Positions 1-5,806 of a stretch of 5,806 nt of DNA are shown here, one piece after another. How positions within the stretch are numbered: the first letter of the stretch is position 1; each line of letters begins with the position of its first letter. Under the pieces are notes generated by a model that saw only the letters and a program-made list of their open reading frames with translations, ran no database searches and was not told the origin of the DNA. The translations under genes were made by a program, and so were the position numbers. This DNA comes from Chitinophagaceae bacterium (GTDB lineage Bacteria > Bacteroidota > Bacteroidia > Chitinophagales > Chitinophagaceae). Location of the stretch: contig JADLEN010000175.1 in NCBI GenBank assembly GCA_020846105.1, positions 1-5,806 on the forward strand. Direction: 5' to 3'.

Positions 1-488
1 AGCTTGCCCCAAATGTCTAGCTCCCAGGTAGTACCCAAGCCCAACCAATAATTGGGTGTAGGATCGGTGGCTACTTTTTGGTCTTCATCTATATTGCCCG
101 AGAGATTGGTATCGTAGTTGCCCACACCTTCCATAGTGTACTTGCCAAATTTTGTAGCACTACTATTTGCATTGATACTGAGCGATGGCAGAAAGGCTGC
201 TTGGGTCATTTTAAATTGTGCAGCATTGCTCCTTATTCTTTGCATCGCAATATGAATATCGGGATTGCTTTTGAGTACATCTTGTATCAATAATTGCAGA
301 TGTGGGTCTCTAAAAAATTGTTCTCTTTTGATACGCCCAATATTTTCGCTTGTGTCAAATCCATTGGGAAATGCTGCTGGCAATTGCTGCAACTTCTTTG
401 ATTGCGCGTGCTTGGGCACATTGCACGATGTACTGAATAACGTATAACCCAAAGCGGCTGCTAGTAAGGCTTTTCTATATTTTGTCAT
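1..488 (-). CDS. RND efflux outer-membrane lipoprotein (TolC/OprM/NodT type), N-terminal part
   Basis: This is the outer-membrane channel of the tripartite pump, forming the exit duct from the periplasm. Only the first 162 codons are present; the reading frame is open to the window edge, where a full member would run to about 450-490 residues. The ATG at 486-488 is followed by a basic, hydrophobic signal sequence and a candidate lipidation Cys at residue 22 (FSTSC), as expected for OprM-like lipoproteins. Residues 57-102 carry the family pattern: QFFRDPHLQLLI, then SNPDIHIAMQRI, then AAFLPSL. Residues 155-162 (WELDIWGK) match the conserved strand motif of the family. The gene starts 43 bp after the pump stop codon on the same strand, so it is very probably cotranscribed. 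The start lies in the A-rich context AAAAATTACAATG with no Shine-Dalgarno sequence. The family assignment is firm; the substrate is unknown. Confidence 0.93.
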   Translation of the reverse strand, partial: MTKYRKALLAAALGYTLFSTSCNVPKHAQSKKLQQLPAAFPNGFDTSENIGRIKREQFFRDPHLQLLIQDVLKSNPDIHIAMQRIRSNAAQFKMTQAAFLPSLSINANSSATKFGKYTMEGVGNYDTNLSGNIDEDQKVATDPTPNYWLGLGTTWELDIWGK

Positions 489-531
489 TGTAATTTTTTT
501 TTGCTAAAAGAAGGTGTTTTCAATTAAAAAA

Positions 532-3500
532 TTAAACGGGTTCTTGTGGCATTTGCATCTTTTTCTTTTTGCGCCCGCGCTCATCCATAGAAGCAAACAG
601 CACATACAAGCCAGGGATAACCAATACACCAAAAAGCGTACCGATAAGCATACCACCTGCAGCAGCTGTGCCAATAGACCTGTTGCCCATAGCACCTGCA
701 CCTGTGGCAATACACAAAGGGATAAGGCCTGTAATAAAGGCAAATGAAGTCATCAAAATTGGCCGCAACCTTTGAGTAGAACCTTCTATTGCGGCATTCA
801 AAATACTCATCCCTTCCTTTCTTCGTTGGATGGCAAACTCTACAATAAGAATGGCATTTTTTCCCAGCAAGCCTATAAGCATAACCAAGGCTACTTGGGC
901 ATAAATATTATTCTGAAGCCCTGCCATTTTAAGTGAAATAAATGCACCAAAAATACCTGCCGGCAAGCTAAGGATTACCGGTAATGGCAAAAAGAAACTC
1001 TCGTATTGTGCTGCCAAAAGCAAGTAAACAAAAATGAGGCAGATGATGAAAATAATCATCGTTTGATTGCCCGATAGTATCTCTTCACGGGTCATACCGC
1101 TCCACTCATAACCAAATCCACGGGGCAGATTTTCCTTTGCCACACGCTCCACAGCTGCAATCGCATCGGCACTGCTAAAGCCCACTGCAGGGTCTCCATT
1201 TATCATAGCAGACAGGTACATATTATATCGGGTAAGCTGCTCTGGGCCATAGATGCGTTCCATTTTTACAAAAGTGGAAAAGGGCACCATTTCGTTCTTG
1301 TCATTTTTTACATAAAACTTAAGTACGTCAGATGGAGCAGTTCTATACTCTGGCCCTGCTTGCACCATCACTTTATACATCTGGTTGAACCTGATAAAGT
1401 TAGTGGCATAAAAACTCCCCAATAGGGTTTGCAAGGTGCTCATTGCATTATCCACCGACACACCTTTTTTAGCAGCCATATCCGCATCCATGTGTATCAT
1501 ATATTGAGGAAAGGAAGCATCAAAGCTGGTAAAAGAATTATTGATCTCTGGAGTAGCATTAAGCGCAGCAATAAACTGTTTAGTGACCTCAGCTGTGTAT
1601 TGGATATCGCCCTTCCCCGTCTTGTCTAGCAAGCGCAATTCGAAACCTGCCGTATTGCCAAAACCCGGTACTGTTGGCGGTGCAAAAACTTCTATTCTTG
1701 CATCATTGATCCCGTTTGCTTTTGCTTGCAACTCCTCAATTACGTCTGCTACAGATTTACTCCGCTCGCTCCAAGTTTTAAGGTTTATCATACCCATGCC
1801 GTAAGACGCGCCTGCAATTTCATTGACCAACGAATAGCCTGCAAGTGTGGTAACATTTTCCACCCCATCTATCTTATTAGCCAATGCTGTCACCTCGTCC
1901 AAAACTTTGTCGGTACGCTCCATAGTTGCTCCTGGAGGTGTGGTCACATTCACATAAATCATGCCTTGGTCTTCGGTAGGAATAAAGCCACCTGGCAATA
2001 TGGCACCTGCGCCCCAAGTAGCGGCAAAAAACAAAAGCAAAAGCCCTACCGTTACGCTTCTTCGATTGGCAAATAAAGAAAGGAGTCCTTTGTATTTACT
2101 ATTTAGTGCATCAAATTTTTCATTGAATTTGTCGAAGAATTTTTGGATAAAATTCTTCTTTTTTGGTTTGCCATTATGCTTCAACATTAGGGCACACAAA
2201 GCGGGTGTAAGGGTAAGTGCATTAATACCGGAAATGACAATAGCAATAGCAAGTGTAAGCGAGAATTGACGATAAAAAACCCCCACTGGCCCACTAAGAA
2301 ATGCAACAGGAATAAAAACGGCCGACATTACCAAAGTAATGGAAATGATTGCTCCTGTGATTTCCTTCATCGCTTCGATGGTGGCTTCCATTGCGGGCAA
2401 ATGCTTTTCGGTCATTTTTACGTGTACAGCCTCTACCACCACAATGGCATTGTCCACCACTATACCAATGGCCAAAACCAATGCAAATAGCGTGAGCAAA
2501 TTAATAGAAAAGCCCATAGCCATCATAAATGCGAGCGTGCCTATAAGTGCTACAGGCACTGCTAATGCAGGTATGAGCGTGGACCGAAAATCTTGCAAGA
2601 AAATAAAAACGACCAAAGCCACTAGCAAAAATGCCTCGATAAGTGTGCGCATTACTTCGCTAATTGAGGCATCTAAAAAGCGTGATACATCATAGGCAAG
2701 ATTGTATTCCATTCCCGGCGGAAAAGAAGTGCCCTTGAGCTCTTCCATTCTTTTTTTAATATTAGCAATTACCTCTCGTGCATTAGATCCAGGTCTTTGT
2801 TTTACCATTATCGATGCCGATGGACGACCATCTGTTTTGGAAAGCATCCCATAATTCATCGATCCAAATTCAATATCCGCGATATCTTTTAACCTCAATA
2901 TCGAGCCATCACCTTCGGCACGTAGCACCACATTTTCATACTGTTCTGGCTCGTATAGCTTACCCGTATAGCGCAATACATATTGCAAGGCTTGAGCGTT
3001 CTTCCCCGAACTTTCACCCGTTTTGCCCGGTGCAGCTTCTACATTTTGGTTCTTTAATGCCTGAATAACTTCTTCGGTAGATACTTTGTACGCAAGCATT
3101 CGTTCGGGCTTTAGCCACACACGCATGGCGTATTCTTGCTGCCCCATTATCTCTGCCCTACCCACGCCATTGATACGCTTGAGCTCTTGAAGCACATTGA
3201 TATCTGCAAAGTTGAAAATAAATTGCTCGTCAGCAGCACTGTCTGTACTGGTTACATTCAAGTACATGAGCATACTGTTCACTTCTTTTTCAGTGGTTAC
3301 ACCTGCTTTTATCACCTCTTCGGGTAGCTCGTCTAGTACGGTTGTTACTCTGTTTTGCACATTCACAGCTGCTTGGTCGGGGTCGGTGCCTACTTCAAAA
3401 AACACCTGAATCATCGTGATACCGTCATTGCCTGTAACGGTGGACATATAGGTCATTCCGGGCACGCCATTAATAGCTCTTTCGATAGGCATAGCTACCG

Positions 3501-3678
3501 CCTTTGCCGACACGTCAGAATTGGCACCAGTGTATTTTGCGGTAACCATTACCGATGGCGGCACAATGTCTGGAAACTGAGTAATAGGTAATTGCACCAA
3601 TGCCAAAACGCCCACCAGCGTAATGATTAGCGAGATGACGAGCGACAAAATTGGGCGCCGAATAAATGTTTCTATCAT
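532..3678 (-). CDS. RND multidrug-type efflux transporter (HAE1 family, AcrB-like)
   Basis: This is the inner-membrane proton/substrate antiporter of the tripartite pump, 1048 residues and full length for the AcrB family. It starts at MIETFIRRP, the usual HAE1 N-terminus. The frame stays open 21 codons further upstream (to 3741), but that extension has no family resemblance. Likely membrane segments: TM1 about 10-28; TM2-TM6 about 343-497; TM7 about 542-560; TM8-TM12 about 873-1028. The two large periplasmic loops (about 30-340 and 561-870) hold the porter and docking domains. The TM4 signature is GIVVDNAIVVVEAV: Asp409 matches AcrB Asp407, but residue 410 is Asn where AcrB has the essential Asp408. 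The partners Lys940 (GKNAILIVEF), Arg972 and Thr977 (RLRPILMTS) are kept. YRQFSLT, LTPALCALML and PGGFIPTEDQG are further HAE1 hallmarks. The C-terminus is a short Lys-rich cytoplasmic tail. CzcA-type metal pumps are less likely given the AcrB-like sequence throughout. Drug or lipid substrates are plausible but not shown. Confidence 0.96.
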   Translation of the reverse strand: MIETFIRRPILSLVISLIITLVGVLALVQLPITQFPDIVPPSVMVTAKYTGANSDVSAKAVAMPIERAINGVPGMTYMSTVTGNDGITMIQVFFEVGTDPDQAAVNVQNRVTTVLDELPEEVIKAGVTTEKEVNSMLMYLNVTSTDSAADEQFIFNFADINVLQELKRINGVGRAEIMGQQEYAMRVWLKPERMLAYKVSTEEVIQALKNQNVEAAPGKTGESSGKNAQALQYVLRYTGKLYEPEQYENVVLRAEGDGSILRLKDIADIEFGSMNYGMLSKTDGRPSASIMVKQRPGSNAREVIANIKKRMEELKGTSFPPGMEYNLAYDVSRFLDASISEVMRTLIEAFLLVALVVFIFLQDFRSTLIPALAVPVALIGTLAFMMAMGFSINLLTLFALVLAIGIVVDNAIVVVEAVHVKMTEKHLPAMEATIEAMKEITGAIISITLVMSAVFIPVAFLSGPVGVFYRQFSLTLAIAIVISGINALTLTPALCALMLKHNGKPKKKNFIQKFFDKFNEKFDALNSKYKGLLSLFANRRSVTVGLLLLFFAATWGAGAILPGGFIPTEDQGMIYVNVTTPPGATMERTDKVLDEVTALANKIDGVENVTTLAGYSLVNEIAGASYGMGMINLKTWSERSKSVADVIEELQAKANGINDARIEVFAPPTVPGFGNTAGFELRLLDKTGKGDIQYTAEVTKQFIAALNATPEINNSFTSFDASFPQYMIHMDADMAAKKGVSVDNAMSTLQTLLGSFYATNFIRFNQMYKVMVQAGPEYRTAPSDVLKFYVKNDKNEMVPFSTFVKMERIYGPEQLTRYNMYLSAMINGDPAVGFSSADAIAAVERVAKENLPRGFGYEWSGMTREEILSGNQTMIIFIICLIFVYLLLAAQYESFFLPLPVILSLPAGIFGAFISLKMAGLQNNIYAQVALVMLIGLLGKNAILIVEFAIQRRKEGMSILNAAIEGSTQRLRPILMTSFAFITGLIPLCIATGAGAMGNRSIGTAAAGGMLIGTLFGVLVIPGLYVLFASMDERGRKKKKMQMPQEPV

Positions 3679-3708
3679 TGTAATAAAAAAGAGTGTGTGA
3701 AAGAATGT

Positions 3709-3725
3709 GTTGCGCCAAAGGCAAC
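3709..3725 (-). repeat. Short hairpin in the leader of the RND gene
   Basis: In the minus-strand transcript GTTGCC-TTT-GGCGCAAC can fold with GTTG pairing to CAAC and CC to GG, leaving a two-base CG bulge. It lies 31 bp upstream of the pump start codon and is not followed by a T-run typical of a terminator. It could be an RNA-stability or processing element between the adaptor and pump messages, or simply chance. Confidence 0.3.
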
Positions 3726-3748
3726 AATATGGGACATCCACTGCGCAA
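3722..3748 (-). promoter_or_regulatory. Candidate internal Bacteroidota-type promoter for the RND gene
   Basis: On the minus strand, TTG (3748-3746) is followed after 16 bp by TATTGTTG (3729-3722). This differs by one base from the Bacteroidota -7 consensus TAnnTTTG, and the spacing is just under the usual range. The -33-like TTG sits inside the 21-bp dyad at 3740-3760, so a bound repressor could block it. The motif is short and the match imperfect, so this is only a candidate. Confidence 0.22.
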
Positions 3749-3760
3749 TAATTGCACAGT
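3740..3760. repeat. 21-bp near-perfect inverted repeat, candidate operator
   Basis: ACTGCGCAAT-A-ATTGCACAGT has two 10-bp arms around one central base with a single mismatched pair (a G-U wobble in the transcript). It lies in the 105-bp gap between the adaptor stop and the pump start. The single central base makes a tight RNA hairpin less natural than a protein-binding dyad, for example for a TetR- or MarR-type regulator, though no such regulator is in the window. The 8-mer ACTGCGCA recurs on the minus strand at 4889-4896, upstream of the adaptor gene. Confidence 0.45.
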
Positions 3761-3783
3761 AGATTATCTATTATTTTACGCTT

Positions 3784-4869
3784 TTATAAATGCTTAGTTA
3801 CGGGTACTATTTTGGCACCATCGCTTATAGATTGGATGCCTTCGTACACGATAACATCATTTGTCGATAGACCTGATTTTACCACATAGTATCCATCTAT
3901 TCGTTGGGCAGTTTCAAAGCTTTTCATCTTTACAACATTGTCTTTGCCCAAAAGAAATACAAAGTTTTTGTCTTGAATTTCGAGCACCGATTTTTGGGGT
4001 ACCAACAATACTTTTACCGAAGGCTGAGCAATAAGCAGCGTGCCGGATGCACCGTGTTTGAGTAGTCTTTCTGGGTTCGGAAAATCTGCTCGGAATGCAA
4101 TAGCGCCTGTGCTTTCGTCAATCTCACTTTCGGCAGGCATTAGTTTTCCAGGATAGGCGTAAGTGCTGCCGTCTGCTAGAATTAGGCTTACATCTCTTTT
4201 CCTTGTAGTATCCGTTTTCAACTGCATCAATTTAAAATACTCATTCTCTGCTATGAAGAAATAAACGAGCACAGAATGTATGTCGGAAATAGTAGTAAGT
4301 AGCGAACCTTCGGCTACCAAGCTGCCTACTTTTAGCGGCAATCGGTCGATAACACCCTCAAATGGAGATGTGATGGAAGTGTAGGAAAGTCGCTTTTGGA
4401 CAGCTGCTTTTTCGGCACGCGCCTCTTCTGTTTTGGCATTAAAGGCATTGAGTTTTGCCTCAGCCAAGTCTAGTTCTGATTCCGAAATAATTTTTCTTGC
4501 CACCAAAAGCTTTACCCGCTCCATCTCTACTTCTGCCACTTTTGCATCTGCCTTTGCACTATTAAGCAAGGCATTTGCTTTGTTGAGGGCTATCTGCAAT
4601 TCATCGTCATTGAGCCTAAAAAGTAGTTGTCCTTTTTTTACAGACTGTCCTTCGTCAACATATATCTGCTCTATTATGCTCGACAATCTTGCATGGATTT
4701 CTACATTTTTATTGGCTTGTATATCTGCCACATACTGTTGATGAAAGGAGGTGTCCTTCTCCAAAACCTGCACTACGGGATATTTATTTTCCTTTTGTTT
4801 TTCTTTTTTATTGCTATTGCACGATGATGCCAATAGTATGGCAGTTGCCAAAACGTAAATTTTGTTCAT
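3784..4869 (-). CDS. RND efflux periplasmic adaptor (membrane fusion protein), lipoprotein
   Basis: This is the periplasmic adaptor that couples the inner-membrane pump to the outer-membrane channel; 361 residues, normal for the HlyD/AcrA family. An N-terminal signal with a lipidation Cys at residue 17 (LLASSC) suggests anchoring as a lipoprotein, followed by a Lys/Asn/Glu-rich linker (18-29). Domains in order: first half of the lipoyl-like barrel-sandwich, about 45-88 (VDEGQSVKKGQLLFRL); alpha-helical hairpin with coiled-coil character, rich in Ala, Lys and Glu, about 90-160; second lipoyl half, about 163-196 (TSPFEGVIDRLPLKVGSLV); beta-barrel about 198-285 (containing ESTGAIAFRADFPNP and LKHGASGTLLI); membrane-proximal domain about 286-361. 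The ATG at 4867-4869 gives a proper signal sequence and is the natural start. The gene leads the efflux operon, with the pump 105 bp downstream. The leader has no clear Shine-Dalgarno sequence. Confidence 0.95.
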   Translation of the reverse strand: MNKIYVLATAILLASSCNSNKKEKQKENKYPVVQVLEKDTSFHQQYVADIQANKNVEIHARLSSIIEQIYVDEGQSVKKGQLLFRLNDDELQIALNKANALLNSAKADAKVAEVEMERVKLLVARKIISESELDLAEAKLNAFNAKTEEARAEKAAVQKRLSYTSITSPFEGVIDRLPLKVGSLVAEGSLLTTISDIHSVLVYFFIAENEYFKLMQLKTDTTRKRDVSLILADGSTYAYPGKLMPAESEIDESTGAIAFRADFPNPERLLKHGASGTLLIAQPSVKVLLVPQKSVLEIQDKNFVFLLGKDNVVKMKSFETAQRIDGYYVVKSGLSTNDVIVYEGIQSISDGAKIVPVTKHL

Positions 4870-4973
4870 AATTCTTTGATGGGATAAATGCGCAGTTACA
4901 TTAGCGCTGCATAACAGAAGCGGAGGACATTTTTATTACTAAAAATGCAGTTGCATAAACGGTTAGTAGTATA
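4870..4973 (-). promoter_or_regulatory. Adaptor-gene leader with repeated ATGYAACTGC motif
   Basis: This 104-bp gap between the small ORF and the adaptor holds two copies of a 10-mer in transcript orientation: ATGCAACTGC (4956-4947) and ATGTAACTGC (4901-4892), 55 bp apart. The first lies in a short inverted repeat, ATGCA-AC-TGCAT (4956-4945). The second runs into ACTGCGCAT, which shares ACTGCGCA with the dyad at 3740-3760. I see no TAnnTTTG promoter here, so transcription may come from upstream. A regulatory role is inference from the repeats only. If the small ORF is frameshifted, its coding sequence would extend into this gap as far as 4901. Confidence 0.3.
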
Positions 4974-5348
4974 TCAAAAAAGACAAAACCTAAACAAGAA
5001 ATCGTAGCAACAGGATTGGCATTTGTTGCCAAAACCACGAGAAGAAATAAGATTTGCCTTCTCGAAATCAGCGGCTGAAAACACGCTTGAGATTTCTTGT
5101 GCAAAACCCGTCAAAGTGCTGCTGGTAGCAGTGTGCCTGCGGTGCACAAAAGTATCAAAGTTTCTTATTGGACATTCATAAGACACATCGATAGTCGATG
5201 TATCACTTTCGGTTTCCAATACCAATTGCAACTGAACGACAGGATGATTATGAATTATATTCCTTCCATACACATCAGTTGCACTTGCACCAAACTGGGC
5301 AAGTGAAAACAATAAAATGGGAATAAAATATTTAAAGAAATAGTTCAC
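4974..5348 (-). CDS. Small exported protein of unknown function, possibly frameshifted
   Basis: This 124-residue ORF starts with GTG at 5346-5348; no ATG, GTG or TTG lies in frame between it and an upstream in-frame TGA. A signal peptide is clear (about residues 1-23: FFKYFIPILLFSLAQFGASA), so the product is exported. The mature part has HNHP (33-36), ECPIRNFDTF (58-67) and SSRG (102-105). The layout of signal peptide, His motif, CPxx-aromatic motif and a late S-x-RG faintly recalls small Bacteroidota exported proteins that have CPxC and a terminal RAPP/RGPP; here the second Cys is Arg and the PP is absent. This comparison is from memory and weak. The last 19 residues (C110, C113, C114, C122 and many Phe) look atypical, and a one-base shift near 5031-5034 would give a different, membrane-like tail ending at 4901. 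The gene precedes the efflux operon on the same strand and may be cotranscribed. No function is assigned. Confidence 0.55.
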   Translation of the reverse strand: MNYFFKYFIPILLFSLAQFGASATDVYGRNIIHNHPVVQLQLVLETESDTSTIDVSYECPIRNFDTFVHRRHTATSSTLTGFAQEISSVFSAADFEKANLISSRGFGNKCQSCCYDFLFRFCLF

Positions 5349-5397
5349 GATTACAATCCGTGTGCATTTGCTTTCAACAGAAAAAGTCCACGAGCCG

Positions 5398-5405
5398 CAA
5401 ATGTA
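5398..5405 (-). promoter_or_regulatory. Candidate Bacteroidota -7 promoter element upstream of the small exported ORF
   Basis: TACATTTG on the minus strand exactly fits the Bacteroidota -7 consensus TAnnTTTG. It lies about 50 bp upstream of the GTG start, in the 123-bp gap after rlmN. No good TTG is seen at the expected -33 distance (the nearest is only 10 bp upstream), so the site is incomplete. It is the best candidate for a promoter driving the small ORF and possibly the whole efflux operon. The rest of the gap (5349-5471) is AT-rich with only weak A/T inverted repeats, and I see no strong terminator for rlmN. Confidence 0.3.
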
Positions 5406-5471
5406 AATCTTCGTTCAAAATATAAATTGGTAAGATTTATTTAAAAATGGTTTTTGCAGAGCGTCTATGGT

Positions 5472-5806
5472 TTAGGGTTGGGCTTGCTCGTTTGCCAACT
5501 GTCCGCAAGCAGCGGATATATCCTTGCCACGGCTACGGCGTAGTTGTGCATTGATTTTGTGGCTGTGCAAATGTTGCACGAAAGTATCAACCACTTGTTG
5601 GTTTGGTTTTTCAAAATCTGAATTTTGAATAGCATTGTACTCCAAAATATTGACCAAATGCACCGGTACTTTTTTGTAAAAAGCAATCAGCTCTTCGGCA
5701 TCTTCAAAGCTATCATTAAAGCCTTGCAGCAAAATATATTCAAGCGTAATTTCATTGTTACTTTGGGTATGAAAATAATTCAAAGCTTCGGTTAACTCAT
5801 TTAAAT
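5472..5806 (-). CDS. rlmN: Dual-specificity RNA methyltransferase RlmN (23S rRNA A2503 / tRNA A37), C-terminal part
   Basis: This is the radical-SAM enzyme that methylates C2 of adenosine 2503 in 23S rRNA and, in studied members, A37 of some tRNAs; it acts in the cytoplasm. Only the last 110 codons are present, and the frame is open to the window edge at 5806. An internal TTG at 5781-5783 is not the start. Family markers are ITLEYILLQGFNDS, VHLVNILEYN and RSRGKDISAACGQLA. The Cys in AACGQL (residue 100 of the fragment) matches E. coli RlmN Cys355, which carries the methyl group in catalysis. The tail after this motif is short (8 residues after GQL) compared with E. coli. The radical-SAM CxxxCxxC cluster lies outside the window. 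The gene is on the same strand as the efflux genes but is probably a separate unit, with a 123-bp gap and a candidate promoter between them. Confidence 0.93.
   Translation of the reverse strand, partial: LNELTEALNYFHTQSNNEITLEYILLQGFNDSFEDAEELIAFYKKVPVHLVNILEYNAIQNSDFEKPNQQVVDTFVQHLHSHKINAQLRRSRGKDISAACGQLANEQAQP

Noticed and set aside
514..3591. Many plus-strand ORFs of 60-118 codons opposite the pump gene
   Set aside because: They are antisense shadows of a strongly conserved coding sequence and show no recognisable domains.
3679..3741. N-terminal extension of the RND pump by 21 residues to an upstream ATG
   Set aside because: The HAE1 family begins at M-(I/F)-x-x-F-I-x-R-P, which matches the ATG at 3676-3678. 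The extension would overlap the dyad and hairpin and looks like translated leader.
4433..4871. Plus-strand ORFs opposite the adaptor gene, some with hydrophobic stretches
   Set aside because: They mirror the Ala/Lys/Glu-rich coiled-coil and signal sequence of the adaptor and have no independent support.
4901..5104. 67-residue ORF on the minus strand overlapping the small exported ORF
   Set aside because: As an independent gene its start lies inside another coding region and it has no signal or family resemblance at its N-terminus. Its tail is considered only as the shifted frame of the upstream ORF.
5418..5460. Rho-independent terminator after rlmN
   Set aside because: Only weak A/T inverted repeats such as AAAAACCATTTTT are present, with no GC stem followed by a T-run.
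5465..5686. 73-residue minus-strand ORF overlapping rlmN
   Set aside because: It is an out-of-frame reading of the conserved RlmN C-terminus.
1..5806. Transposon ends, CRISPR repeats, tRNA or rRNA genes
   Set aside because: Reading both strands I saw no spaced direct-repeat array, no transposase, and no tRNA-like or rRNA-like conserved segments.

Overview
The window is a compact, single-strand (all minus) stretch of bacterial chromosome, most likely from a member of the Bacteroidota. This assignment is inference. It rests on moderate AT-richness, A/T-rich start contexts without a clear Shine-Dalgarno sequence, lipoprotein-type adaptor and outer-membrane proteins, and an RND pump whose TM4 signature (VDNAIVVVEAVH) and overall sequence look like Bacteroidota HAE1-type pumps. 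No species can be named.

Reading in the direction of transcription (from high to low coordinates): the 3' end of rlmN (5472-5806, cut by the window edge), a 123-bp gap with a candidate promoter, a small exported protein of unknown function (4974-5348), a periplasmic adaptor lipoprotein (3784-4869), a 1048-residue RND inner-membrane transporter (532-3678), and the first 162 codons of a TolC/OprM-type outer-membrane lipoprotein (1-488, cut by the window edge).

The last three genes form a standard tripartite efflux operon in the order adaptor, pump, outer-membrane channel. Together they would build an envelope-spanning, proton-driven exporter. The substrate cannot be read from the sequence. The small exported protein upstream may belong to the same transcription unit. 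rlmN is an unrelated housekeeping neighbour.

The most interesting points are: Asn in place of the second Asp of the RND proton-relay pair; a near-perfect 21-bp dyad between adaptor and pump, overlapping a near-consensus internal promoter and sharing an 8-mer with the adaptor leader; and the small exported ORF, whose odd Cys/Phe-rich tail may come from a one-base frameshift. I found no CRISPR array, mobile element, tRNA or rRNA, and no clearly new multi-gene system. No gene-free stretch exceeds about 125 bp.
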